A DNA stretch of 5,469 nucleotides. Origin: Competibacteraceae bacterium UBA2792. GTDB lineage: Bacteria > Pseudomonadota > Gammaproteobacteria > Competibacterales > Competibacteraceae. Positions 1-5,469 of this stretch are shown one piece after another. How positions within the stretch are numbered: the first letter of the stretch is position 1; every line of letters begins with the position of its first letter. Both the position numbers and the translations under genes were made by a program. The stretch lies in the NCBI GenBank assembly GCA_002352125.1, contig DEHU01000114.1, positions 1-5,469 of the forward strand, given 5' to 3'. The notes below the pieces were generated by a model. That model had not been told where the DNA came from. It saw only the letters and a list, made by a program, of their open reading frames with translations, and did not search any database.

Positions 1-726
1 GCCGAGCGCAAGTCGATGGTGATGAACGAGGAGGAAAAGAAGCTCACCGCTTATCACGAGGCCGGTCACGCCATCGTTGGTCGGATGGTGCCGTCGCACG
101 ATCCGGTTTACAAGGTCAGCATTATTCCGCGCGGCCGGGCACTTGGCGTGACCATGTTCTTGCCAGAGGGCGACCGCTACAGCTTCAGCAAGCAAAGGCT
201 GGAAAGCCAAATTTCCAGTCTGTTCGGTGGCCGGATCGCCGAATCGCTGATCTTCGGACCGGATTTCGTCACGACCGGCGCTCAAAACGATATCGAACGG
301 GCTACGGACATCGCCCGCAACATGGTGACTAAGTGGGGCTTGTCCGAGCGGTTGGGGCCGCTGACTTACAGCGAGGACGACGGTGAGGTGTTTCTGGGCC
401 GTAGTGTGACCCGACACAAGAATGTTTCGGACGAGACCGCTCACGTCATCGATGAAGAAATCCGCTCAATCATCAACCGGAACTACCTGCGTTCCGAGCA
501 ACTACTGCGAGAAAATCTCGACAAGTTGCACGCCATGGCCGATGCGCTGATCAAATACGAGACGATCGACTCGGACCAGATCGATGACATCATGGCGGGA
601 CGGCCACCGCGCGAGCCAGCCGAATCGGATGCTGACCAAGGGCCTCCAGTAAACGGTTCGGCAGTCAGCTTGGATAAGGATCGGACGGGTAGCGGGAAAA
701 TAGGTGGCCCAGCTCAGCAGCATTGA
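1..726 (+). CDS. ftsH: ATP-dependent zinc metalloprotease FtsH, C-terminal part (5' end outside window)
   Basis: This is the peptidase M41 half of FtsH, the membrane-anchored AAA+ protease that degrades misassembled membrane proteins and some short-lived cytosolic regulators. The frame is open from base 1, so the transmembrane and AAA+ domains lie upstream, outside the window; 241 codons are visible. The zinc-binding HEAGH motif is at bases 55-69, with its two histidines as metal ligands and the glutamate as catalytic base. The third ligand should be the aspartate of TGAQNDI, codon 289-291. Further M41 hallmarks are [45 protein letters not shown] and the ending [22 protein letters not shown]. 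The last 40 or so residues are polar, Gly/Pro-rich and poorly conserved, as is usual for FtsH tails. It reads as intact as far as it goes. The stop TGA lies three bases before folP. Confidence 0.97.
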   Translation, partial: AERKSMVMNEEEKKLTAYHEAGHAIVGRMVPSHDPVYKVSIIPRGRALGVTMFLPEGDRYSFSKQRLESQISSLFGGRIAESLIFGPDFVTTGAQNDIERATDIARNMVTKWGLSERLGPLTYSEDDGEVFLGRSVTRHKNVSDETAHVIDEEIRSIINRNYLRSEQLLRENLDKLHAMADALIKYETIDSDQIDDIMAGRPPREPAESDADQGPPVNGSAVSLDKDRTGSGKIGGPAQQH

Positions 727-729
727 ATC

Positions 730-1560
730 ATGCGGCTCGACTGCGCGGGCAAATTTATCGATCTAAGCCAACCGGTCGTCATGGGGGTGCTGAACATCAC
801 CCCCGATTCTTTTTCGGATGGCGGGCATTACCGGCAACTCACCGACGCTTTGCGTCGCGCCGAGGCCATGGTGGCCGAAGGCGCAGCCATCATCGATATC
901 GGTGGCGAATCCACCAGACCAGGCGCACTGCCGGTATCGGCACAGGAAGAGCTGGATCGAGTGTTGCCGGTCGTGGCACGACTGGCGCGCGAGCTGCCGG
1001 TTCCCATCTCGGTAGATACCAGCAAATCTGAGGTCATGCGTGAAGCGATCAGCGCCGGTGCGGGGTTGATTAACGACGTGCGGGCGCTGCGTTTGCCGGG
1101 GGCGCTGGAGGTTGTGGTCGCCAGCGGTGTTCCAGTATGCCTGATGCACATGCGAGGGGAACCGGGCATCATGCAACGGGAACCCTACTATGCTGACGTA
1201 GTCGCCGAGGTGCGCGCCTTTCTGGCCGAGCGAGTCCATGCGTGCGAGGCCGCCGGCATTCCCGGAGACCGAATTCTGGTCGATCCCGGCTTTGGCTTCG
1301 GCAAAACCCTGGCTCACAACTTGTCCTTGCTTCGGTATCTCGATCGCTTCGCAGGGTTGGCTGCGGGGGTAGTGGTCGGTCTCTCTCGCAAAAGCATGAT
1401 CGGATCGTTATCGAATGCGCCGGTCGGCGAGCGGTTGAGCGGCAGTTTGGCCGCGGCAGTCATTGCCGCCTGGCAAGGTGCTCGCATCATCCGTGCTCAC
1501 GATGTCCGGGAAACGGTTCAGGCGCTGCGCGTTTGTGCCGGCGTGCTCGAAGCCGACTGA
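730..1560 (+). CDS. folP: Dihydropteroate synthase (FolP)
   Basis: The enzyme condenses 6-hydroxymethyl-7,8-dihydropterin pyrophosphate with p-aminobenzoate to give 7,8-dihydropteroate in cytosolic folate synthesis; it is the target of sulfonamides. The 276 residues match the usual length of a TIM-barrel DHPS. Visible signatures are GVLNITPDSFSDGG (19-32), IDIGGESTRPGA (55-66), SVDTSK (94-99), INDV (114-117), LMHMRG (138-143), VDPGFGFGK (184-192), GLSRKSM (217-223) and IIRAHDV (253-259). By number these give Asn22, Asp56, Asp96, Asn115, Asp185, Lys221, Arg255 and His257, the residues known from the E. coli enzyme for Mg2+, pterin and pyrophosphate binding. Phe28 and Pro64, where resistance changes occur in E. 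coli, are the sensitive type. ATG 730 is chosen because the conserved N-terminus follows at the expected distance. No clear Shine-Dalgarno precedes it, so translation is probably coupled to ftsH, one codon upstream. Confidence 0.97.
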   Translation: MRLDCAGKFIDLSQPVVMGVLNITPDSFSDGGHYRQLTDALRRAEAMVAEGAAIIDIGGESTRPGALPVSAQEELDRVLPVVARLARELPVPISVDTSKSEVMREAISAGAGLINDVRALRLPGALEVVVASGVPVCLMHMRGEPGIMQREPYYADVVAEVRAFLAERVHACEAAGIPGDRILVDPGFGFGKTLAHNLSLLRYLDRFAGLAAGVVVGLSRKSMIGSLSNAPVGERLSGSLAAAVIAAWQGARIIRAHDVRETVQALRVCAGVLEAD

Positions 1561-1685
1561 TCCCATTTCGATTTCCATCCTTGATCCTTCGCTCCTTTCG
1601 ATTTTCTGCAAAGCCATGCGTTGCTGCGGGACCTTGCTTGCCACCACTATAATTTCGTCATGCTGATTTTTGGGAGAATGTCGTA
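1561..1685 (+). other. folP-glmM intergenic region
   Basis: This 125-base gap carries no gene. Its first 45 bases are rich in pyrimidines on the + strand and contain the 9-base direct repeat TTTCGATTT at 1566-1574 and 1596-1604. I found no strong stem followed by a T run, so a folP terminator cannot be supported. The second half holds a perfect TATAAT (1648-1653) and the glmM ribosome binding site GGGAG (1672-1676). The layout suggests that glmM can be transcribed from its own start as well as by readthrough from ftsH-folP. Confidence 0.6.
1621..1653 (+). promoter_or_regulatory. Candidate sigma-70 promoter for glmM
   Basis: TATAAT at 1648-1653 is a perfect match to the sigma-70 -10 consensus. 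It lies 32 bases before the glmM ATG, which would put the transcript start near 1660 with a leader of about 26 bases. The weak point is the -35: the best match, TTGCTG (1621-1626), is 21 bases upstream, longer than the preferred 16-18, and there is no TG extension before the -10. It is either a weak promoter, one that needs an activator, or a chance hexamer. Confidence 0.4.
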
Positions 1686-3023
1686 ATGGGAAAACGCTAT
1701 TTTGGTACGGATGGTATTCGTGGGCGCGTGGGCGAATATCCGATAACGGCGGAGTTCATGTTGAAGTTGGGTTGGGCGGTCGGCCGGGTCTTGCAGACCA
1801 AGGGCTTCAATAAGATCGTCATCGGCAAGGACACTCGTATTTCCGGTTACATGTTCGAATCGGCACTGGAAGCCGGTTTGTCGGCGGCCGGCGTCAATAT
1901 TGCTCTGCTAGGGCCGATGCCGACACCGGGCATCGCCTATCTGACTCGCACCTTGCACGCCTGCGCCGGTATTGTAGTGAGTGCCTCCCATAACCCTTAT
2001 TACGATAACGGTATCAAGTTCTTTTCCCGCAACGGCCAGAAGTTGCCGGATGAAATCGAGGAACAGATCGAGGAGTTATTGGAACGGCCGCTGGAAACGG
2101 TGGAACCGGACGTTTTGGGCAAGGCCGAGCGAATTGTCGATGCCGCTGGTCGCTACATCGAATTTTGCAAGAGCACGGTTCCTGCCTCGACCAGTCTGGC
2201 TAGCCTGAAAATCGTGGTCGATTGTGCCCACGGAGCGACTTACCATGTTGCGCCCAGCGTGTTTAACGAGATGGGCGCGACCGTGATTCCCGTCGGTATT
2301 TCGCCGGACGGCCTGAACATCAATCAGGACTGCGGTTCGACTAAACCGGCGTTATTGTGCGAAACGGTTAAGAAGGAAGGTGCCGATCTTGGGATCGCCT
2401 TCGATGGGGACGGCGACCGCGTCATCATGATCGATCACCGGGGCGAAGTGGTGGATGGCGACGAGCTGATGTTCATCATTGCCCGCGACCGCTTGCGCAC
2501 CGGTAGTCGGTTCAACGCGGTGGTCGGCACGCTGATGACTAACCTGGGGTTGGAGCTGGCGCTACGGGCTCTCGGTTTGGACCTTCGTCGCGCGAAGGTG
2601 GGTGACCGGTACGTGATGGAGCGGCTGCTGGCGGAGAAACTAATTCTGGGTGGCGAGAATTCCGGGCATATTATTTGTCTGGACCGGACCTCGACCGGCG
2701 ACGGCATTATTTCCGCCTTGCAGATCTTGGCCGCGATGCTGCAATCGGACAAAAGCCTGCACGACCTCAAGGCTGGCATGACCAAGTATCCGCAGGTATT
2801 GATTAACGTATCGGTAACCGGTGGGGTGGATTTGCAGCGGCCTCCGATCCAGGAGGCGGTCAGAGCCGTGGAAAGCCAGTTAGGCGATTATGGTCGAGTG
2901 TTGTTGCGCCCGTCCGGAACCGAGCCAGTGGTGCGGGTTATGGTGGAAGGCGCCGACGCCGGGATCGTCGAGCGCCACGCCCGCGAGCTGGCCAACGTGG
3001 TGCGAGATACCCTATCGGCGTGA
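1686..3023 (+). CDS. glmM: Phosphoglucosamine mutase (GlmM)
   Basis: GlmM interconverts glucosamine-6-phosphate and glucosamine-1-phosphate in the cytosol, feeding UDP-GlcNAc for peptidoglycan and lipopolysaccharide. The 445 residues match the family length. The N-terminal GTDGIRG (7-13) is typical. The phosphoserine loop [16 protein letters not shown] (98-113) carries catalytic Ser101. The Mg2+ loop FDGDGDR (239-245) gives Asp240, Asp242 and Asp244. The sugar-binding GGENSGH is at 322-328 and the phosphate-binding [15 protein letters not shown] at 408-422. The serine loop and GTDGIRG fit GlmM better than a general phosphomannomutase. ATG 1686 has GGGAG (1672-1676) nine bases upstream. An earlier ATG at 1678 reads only two codons (ATG TCG TAA), with its stop overlapping the glmM start as TAATG. 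The position after folP is the classic one. Confidence 0.97.
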   Translation: MGKRYFGTDGIRGRVGEYPITAEFMLKLGWAVGRVLQTKGFNKIVIGKDTRISGYMFESALEAGLSAAGVNIALLGPMPTPGIAYLTRTLHACAGIVVSASHNPYYDNGIKFFSRNGQKLPDEIEEQIEELLERPLETVEPDVLGKAERIVDAAGRYIEFCKSTVPASTSLASLKIVVDCAHGATYHVAPSVFNEMGATVIPVGISPDGLNINQDCGSTKPALLCETVKKEGADLGIAFDGDGDRVIMIDHRGEVVDGDELMFIIARDRLRTGSRFNAVVGTLMTNLGLELALRALGLDLRRAKVGDRYVMERLLAEKLILGGENSGHIICLDRTSTGDGIISALQILAAMLQSDKSLHDLKAGMTKYPQVLINVSVTGGVDLQRPPIQEAVRAVESQLGDYGRVLLRPSGTEPVVRVMVEGADAGIVERHARELANVVRDTLSA

Positions 3024-3036
3024 TTGATTTCCAAAA

Positions 3037-3065
3037 GCAAAGCCCGTAAGCTTGCCCAGTTTTTT
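3037..3065 (+). terminator. Weak terminator or attenuator-like hairpin between glmM and tpiA
   Basis: In the 59-base gap between glmM and tpiA, GCAAAGC (3037-3043) can pair with GCTTGC (3050-3055), leaving one bulged A and a six-base loop. A run of six T (3060-3065) follows four bases later. The stem is short and only half GC, so at most it would lower readthrough into tpiA. No promoter is visible between it and tpiA, so complete termination here is unlikely. Confidence 0.25.
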
Positions 3066-3082
3066 CAGCGGGAGATAATAAG

Positions 3083-3835
3083 ATGCGCCGTAAGCTCGTG
3101 GCCGGAAATTGGAAAATGAATGGTTCGGCGGATAGCATTCGCGGGTTGTTACAAGGTATCCGCGAAGGTGCGGCCGACGTTGCGGCCGTCGAGTTGGCTG
3201 TCTTCCCACCTTTCGTCTACTTGGGGTTGGTCGAACAGCAATTGTCCGGTACCGCCATCGGTTGGGGGACGCAGAATCTTTCCGAGCACGCCTCAGGAGC
3301 CTACACCGGCGAGGTAGCCGGTCCGATGCTGCAGGATTTTCGCTGCAAGTATGTCATCGTTGGCCATTCGGAGCGCCGCACGCTGTACGGTGAATCCGAC
3401 CAGATCGTCGCTCGCAAGTTTGCCGCTGCGCGCAAAGTGGGAATCGATCCAATCCTCTGCGTGGGCGAAACGCTGGAAGAGCGCGAGCAGGGGGTGACCG
3501 AAGCCGTAGTCGAACGCCAGCTCAAAGCAGTGCTCGACCTGGAAGGTATCGGCGCTTTTGTCGACGCGGTGATTGCCTACGAACCGGTGTGGGCGATCGG
3601 TACCGGTCGGACTGCAACCTCCGTGCAGGCGCAGGAAGTTCACGCTTTCATTCGCGCCAAGTTGGCCGCCCTTGATCCGGCCGTGGCGGGTAAAACGCGC
3701 ATCCTTTACGGCGGCAGCATGAAGGCTGCTAATGCCGGAGAGCTGCTTGCGCAACCCGATATCGACGGGGGGTTGATCGGCGGTGCTTCGCTCGAAGCCA
3801 AGGAGTTTTTGGCGATTGCCAAAGCGGGCTGTTAA
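3083..3835 (+). CDS. tpiA: Triose-phosphate isomerase (TpiA)
   Basis: TpiA interconverts dihydroxyacetone phosphate and glyceraldehyde-3-phosphate in glycolysis and gluconeogenesis, in the cytosol as a dimer. The 250 residues match the single-domain TIM barrel. The active-site set is complete: Asn9 and Lys11 in AGNWKMNG (7-14), His95 in IVGHSERR (92-99), Glu167 in [11 protein letters not shown] (165-175) with the flexible loop 6 following, then YGGS (209-212) and the phosphate-binding GGLIGGASL (229-237). Conserved Cys126 is present in ILCVGE. The ATG is supported by GGGAG (3070-3074), eight bases upstream, and by the immediate [13 protein letters not shown] start. The gene sits between glmM and secG and is probably co-transcribed with secG, only nine bases downstream. 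Confidence 0.98.
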   Translation: MRRKLVAGNWKMNGSADSIRGLLQGIREGAADVAAVELAVFPPFVYLGLVEQQLSGTAIGWGTQNLSEHASGAYTGEVAGPMLQDFRCKYVIVGHSERRTLYGESDQIVARKFAAARKVGIDPILCVGETLEEREQGVTEAVVERQLKAVLDLEGIGAFVDAVIAYEPVWAIGTGRTATSVQAQEVHAFIRAKLAALDPAVAGKTRILYGGSMKAANAGELLAQPDIDGGLIGGASLEAKEFLAIAKAGC

Positions 3836-3844
3836 ACTGTCGCC

Positions 3845-4183
3845 ATGTTTCATACTCTGGTTCTCGTGGCGCACGTTGTCGTCGCCGTTGCGTTGATTGC
3901 GCTGGTGCTGGTGCAGCAAGGCAAGGGTGCCGACGCGGGCGCGGCATTCGGAAGCGGCGCGTCCGCGACCATGTTCGGATCGCGTGGATCCGCGTCTTTT
4001 CTAAGCCGGACTACCGCCATTCTGGCGACGGCGTTTTTTCTGACCAGTCTGACGCTCGCTTATTTCGCGACTCAGACCTCCGTGCCGAAAAGCGTTATCG
4101 AGCGGGTGCAAGCCGAAAAACCCGCCGAAACTGCCAAGAATGGCAGCAGCCCTACCGATGTACCGCAGTTGCCGCAAAAGTAG
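3845..4183 (+). CDS. secG: Preprotein translocase subunit SecG
   Basis: SecG is the small accessory subunit of the SecYEG channel in the inner membrane and assists SecA-driven protein export. The 112 residues fit the family (about 110 in E. coli). Two membrane segments are visible, about residues 4-23 and 56-74. They are joined by the conserved loop [14 protein letters not shown] and [12 protein letters not shown] (23-48), the best family signature. The tail from about 75 onward is polar with Lys, Glu and Pro, and is typically variable. The start ATG lies nine bases after the tpiA stop with no clear Shine-Dalgarno, so translational coupling to tpiA is likely. The stop TAG is followed after 26 bases by the tRNA-Leu gene, with no terminator between them. 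Confidence 0.95.
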   Translation: MFHTLVLVAHVVVAVALIALVLVQQGKGADAGAAFGSGASATMFGSRGSASFLSRTTAILATAFFLTSLTLAYFATQTSVPKSVIERVQAEKPAETAKNGSSPTDVPQLPQK

Positions 4184-4209
4184 TTAGAAATCCGATTTTG
4201 TAGTTTCAT

Positions 4210-4294
4210 GCCGATGTGGTGGAATTGGTAGACACGCTAGCTTGAGGGGTTAGTGGCGCAAGCCGTGCCGGTTCGAGTCCGGCCATCGGCACCA
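4210..4294 (+). tRNA. leuU: tRNA-Leu, anticodon GAG
   Basis: This complete 85-base class II tRNA carries an encoded CCA (4292-4294). The acceptor stem GCCGATG (4210-4216) pairs perfectly with CATCGGC (4284-4290), with discriminator A4291. The D-stem is GTG (4219-4221) with CAC (4233-4235). The anticodon stem is CTAGC (4237-4241) with GTTAG (4249-4253), containing one G-T pair, around the loop TTGAGGG, whose anticodon GAG is at 4244-4246 and reads CUC and CUU. The long variable arm has GGC/GCC around a GCAA loop (4255-4264). The T-arm is GCCGG, TTCGAGT, CCGGC (4267-4283). A leucine isoacceptor with this anticodon after secG is also the E. coli arrangement (leuU). No clear promoter lies in the 26-base gap from secG, so it is probably cut from the upstream transcript. 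Confidence 0.97.
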
Positions 4295-4303
4295 AATAAC
4301 ACC

Positions 4304-4370
4304 GGGCATCTTTGGGTGCCAGCAAGATGCCCATGCATTGTTCGAGTGCCTCGGCCGGGCGTTGTTTTTT
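4304..4370 (+). terminator. Hairpin and T-rich stretch after tRNA-Leu, candidate terminator region
   Basis: GGGCATCTT (4304-4312) and AAGATGCCC (4324-4332) form a perfect 9-bp stem with an 11-base loop, starting nine bases after the tRNA CCA end. It has no T run directly behind it. A second, weaker stem, GCC (4348-4350) with GGC (4358-4360), extendable by G-T pairs, is followed by GTTG and six T (4365-4370). Together they are a plausible end for the tpiA-secG-tRNA transcript or a 3' processing barrier for the tRNA precursor. The first stem is certain as sequence; its role is inferred. Confidence 0.5.
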
Positions 4371-4402
4371 GTGGGCGATGGAGTCCCCAATACCACGAGA
4401 GG

Positions 4403-4442
4403 TTTCATGATTTATGCGGCGTAATAATTCAAAAAAACAATT
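4403..4442 (+). promoter_or_regulatory. AT-rich patch, candidate location of the nuo promoter
   Basis: This is the only clearly AT-rich patch in the gap. AATAAT at 4423-4428 matches five of six bases of the -10 consensus, but I see no acceptable -35 at 16-18 bases upstream. The A-tract just downstream (4431-4437) could bend DNA or help a factor bind. If this is the promoter, the nuo leader would be about 150 bases. The assignment rests on base composition and position only. Confidence 0.2.
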
Positions 4443-4584
4443 CGCCTCGATCGCCTCCGATTTGTCCCGGTCCGGCTTTTCCAAGCTCCTCGCTAGGCAA
4501 ATTGAACAGCCCGTGTTTTCGTCGAACGCTTAGCCGCCGTAGCGCTCTCTATCGGTTCGCCATGTCGAAGAAGGTGCGATTCTG

Positions 4585-4941
4585 ATGCTGTCCAATTATC
4601 TTCCGGTTCTGATTTTTCTAGCGCTTTCTTTTGCGATGGGCGCGATCATGGTCAGCCTCGGGTATTTTCTCGGTACCCGCCGCCCAGACGGAGAAAAGTT
4701 GTCGCCTTACGAGTGCGGTTTCGAGTCATTCGAGGACGCACGGATGAAGTTCGATGTCCGCTATTATTTGGTGGCCATCCTGTTCATCATTTTCGACCTG
4801 GAAATCGCGTTTCTGTTTCCCTGGGCGATCGTGCTGGACAAGATAGGTTTGTTCGGTTTTGTGGCAATGGCGGTCTTTCTGGGCATCTTGGTCATTGGCT
4901 TCATCTACGAATGGAAGAAAGGAGCCTTGGAATGGGAATAG
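4585..4941 (+). CDS. nuoA: NADH-quinone oxidoreductase subunit A (NuoA)
   Basis: NuoA is a small membrane-arm subunit of complex I near the quinone-binding junction, corresponding to mitochondrial ND3. The 118 residues contain three membrane segments at about 6-29, 60-82 and 89-110. Between the first two lies the conserved loop [20 protein letters not shown] (38-57) with the family's hallmark cysteine, Cys44, in the position of the ND3 loop cysteine. The second segment carries the conserved acidic pair Asp71 and Glu73 in [14 protein letters not shown] 4585 has AAGGTG (4571-4576) eight bases upstream. Its A is also the last base of a TGA ending a 7-codon upstream frame. The gene overlaps nuoB by 10 bases, so the two are co-transcribed and probably translationally coupled. 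Confidence 0.97.
   Translation: MLSNYLPVLIFLALSFAMGAIMVSLGYFLGTRRPDGEKLSPYECGFESFEDARMKFDVRYYLVAILFIIFDLEIAFLFPWAIVLDKIGLFGFVAMAVFLGILVIGFIYEWKKGALEWE
4918..4924 (+). promoter_or_regulatory. nuoB ribosome binding site
   Basis: AAAGGAG lies inside the end of nuoA, seven bases before ATG 4932. It is the strongest Shine-Dalgarno in the window. It fixes the nuoB start at 4932, although the same frame stays open upstream to an ATG at 4713 within nuoA. Confidence 0.85.
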
Positions 4942-5408
4942 AGGGTATTCTCGAAAAGGGCCTGGTGACCACCACGGCCGATAAGCTGATCAATTGGGCG
5001 CGTACCGGTTCGATGTGGCCGATGACTTTCGGCTTGGCCTGTTGTGCGGTAGAGATGATGCACGCTGGCGCGTCCCGTTACGATCTGGACCGGTTCGGTA
5101 TCGTGTTCCGGCCTAGCCCTCGCCAATCCGACGTGATGATCGTCGCCGGTACCCTGTGCAACAAAATGGGTCCAGCCTTCCGCAAGGTTTACGATCAGAT
5201 GGCCGAGCCACGCTGGGTGATTTCCATGGGTTCCTGCGCCAACGGTGGCGGCTATTATCACTATTCCTACTCCGTGGTGCGCGGTTGCGACCGCATCGTG
5301 CCGGTGGATGTCTACGTGCCCGGTTGCCCCCCGACAGCAGAAGCATTGATTTATGGAATTCTTCAGCTTCAGAACAAGATTCGGCGCACCAACACTATAG
5401 CCCGTTGA
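4932..5408 (+). CDS. nuoB: NADH-quinone oxidoreductase subunit B (NuoB)
   Basis: NuoB is the peripheral-arm subunit (PSST/NDUFS7 type) that holds the [4Fe-4S] cluster N2, the last cluster before quinone. The start at 4932 gives 158 residues, the usual length; the further 73 codons open upstream are the out-of-frame body of nuoA and show no NuoB similarity. All four N2 ligands are present: Cys37 and Cys38 in [10 protein letters not shown], Cys102 in MGSCANGGG and Cys132 in VPGCPPTAE. Other family blocks are [20 protein letters not shown] (48-67) and AGTLCNKM (72-79). The gene overlaps nuoA by 10 bases and is followed by nuoC after 11 bases. Confidence 0.97.
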   Translation: MGIEGILEKGLVTTTADKLINWARTGSMWPMTFGLACCAVEMMHAGASRYDLDRFGIVFRPSPRQSDVMIVAGTLCNKMGPAFRKVYDQMAEPRWVISMGSCANGGGYYHYSYSVVRGCDRIVPVDVYVPGCPPTAEALIYGILQLQNKIRRTNTIAR

Positions 5409-5419
5409 GAGAATGCCTC

Positions 5420-5469
5420 ATGGCTGACTCGCTTCAGACCTCAATCGAAAAACTTCAAACGCGATTCGG
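5420..5469 (+). CDS. nuoC: NADH-quinone oxidoreductase subunit C (NuoC), first 16 codons (3' end outside window)
   Basis: An open frame starts at ATG 5420, 11 bases after the nuoB stop, and runs off the window. GAGAG (5407-5411), eight bases upstream, is an acceptable Shine-Dalgarno. The visible residues MADSLQTSIEKLQTRF form an amphipathic helix-like start of the kind seen at NuoC N-termini. An earlier ATG at 5413 stops after four codons. The identification rests mainly on position: nuoC follows nuoB in the standard nuoABCD order. Whether it is fused to nuoD, as in enterics, cannot be seen. Confidence 0.8.
   Translation, partial: MADSLQTSIEKLQTRF

Larger units (their letters stand above)
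4295..4584. other. tRNA-Leu to nuoA intergenic region, no convincing gene
   Basis: This 290-base stretch starts with the hairpin and T-rich region described separately. It continues with an AT-rich patch (about 4403-4442), including seven A at 4431-4437, inside otherwise GC-rich DNA. TCGCCTC then occurs twice in tandem (4442-4448, 4451-4457). Long frames run through it on both strands, but they begin in or read through the tRNA gene and resemble no protein. Two short frames exist: one of 39 codons at 4414-4533, and a 7-codon frame at 4562-4585 that overlaps the nuoA start. Neither can be supported as a gene. The region most likely holds the nuo promoter and leader. Confidence 0.6.

Noticed and set aside
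763..1317. A 184-codon frame on the - strand inside folP
   Set aside because: It is fully covered by folP, whose conserved motifs are complete; the antisense translation has no recognisable domain.
730..1560. FolP as an acquired sulfonamide-resistant type (sul-like)
   Set aside because: Phe28 and Pro64 are the sensitive residues and the gene is in its native place next to ftsH and glmM.
3052..3081. Possible tpiA promoter with TTGCCC and TAATAA
   Set aside because: The -10 would lie two bases before the start codon, placing the transcript start inside the gene; GGGAG there is better explained as the ribosome site.
3293..3919. A 208-codon frame on the - strand across tpiA and the start of secG
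   Set aside because: It is antisense to two certain genes and shows no family features; long antisense frames are common in GC-rich DNA.
4206..4484. A 92-codon frame on the - strand ending across the tRNA-Leu gene
   Set aside because: Its C-terminal part (MAGLEPARLAPLTPQASVSTNSTTSA-like) is the antisense reading of tRNA-Leu, a well-known false protein in databases.
4253..4585. A 110-codon + strand frame starting inside tRNA-Leu and ending at the nuoA start
   Set aside because: Its beginning is translated tRNA sequence and the rest crosses the hairpin and T-rich region; it resembles no protein family.
4713..4931. Extension of nuoB upstream to ATG 4713
   Set aside because: It would overlap most of nuoA. 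The normal NuoB N-terminus and a strong Shine-Dalgarno both point to ATG 4932.
1..5469. Mobile element, CRISPR array, toxin-antitoxin or defence system
   Set aside because: No transposase or integrase, no regularly spaced repeats, no duplicated tRNA 3' end with CCA, and nearly all the DNA is occupied by housekeeping genes.

Overview
The window is about 5.5 kb of ordinary proteobacterial housekeeping chromosome. Everything recognisable lies on the + strand and points the same way. The order is ftsH (3' part) - folP - glmM - tpiA - secG - tRNA-Leu(GAG) - nuoA - nuoB - nuoC (5' tip). From memory of genome organisation, ftsH-folP-glmM-secG-tRNA-Leu(GAG) is the order around E. coli ftsH/leuU. Insertion of tpiA between glmM and secG, with the nuo operon right after the tRNA, is typical of other gamma- and some betaproteobacteria (Legionella, Coxiella and Xanthomonas type). 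The protein sequences and this order suggest a gammaproteobacterium, less likely a betaproteobacterium. No genus can be assigned from the sequence alone.

Region 1 (1-1560) holds the M41 protease half of the membrane protease FtsH, then dihydropteroate synthase (FolP). Only one codon separates the ftsH stop from the folP start, and the two genes share a reading frame. Region 2 (1561-1685) is a 125-base gap with a perfect TATAAT and a good Shine-Dalgarno sequence in front of glmM. Region 3 (1686-4183) holds glmM, tpiA and secG, closely spaced: phosphoglucosamine mutase for cell-wall precursors, triose-phosphate isomerase for central carbon metabolism, and the SecYEG accessory subunit SecG. Region 4 (4210-4294) is a complete tRNA-Leu with encoded CCA. 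It is followed by a perfect 9-bp hairpin and a T-rich stretch within a 290-base gap that has no convincing gene. Region 5 (4585-5469) starts the NADH:quinone oxidoreductase (complex I) operon: nuoA, nuoB overlapping it by 10 bases, and the first 16 codons of nuoC.

The genes serve different pathways: membrane proteolysis, folate, peptidoglycan precursor, glycolysis, protein export, translation and respiration. They are grouped as growth-related housekeeping functions, not as one pathway. All catalytic or ligand residues checked are present, and no gene looks broken. I saw no mobile element, CRISPR array, toxin-antitoxin pair or sign of a new system. The points worth a second look are small regulatory ones: the start-site arrangements of folP, glmM and nuoA, the hairpin after the tRNA, and the content of the tRNA-nuoA gap.
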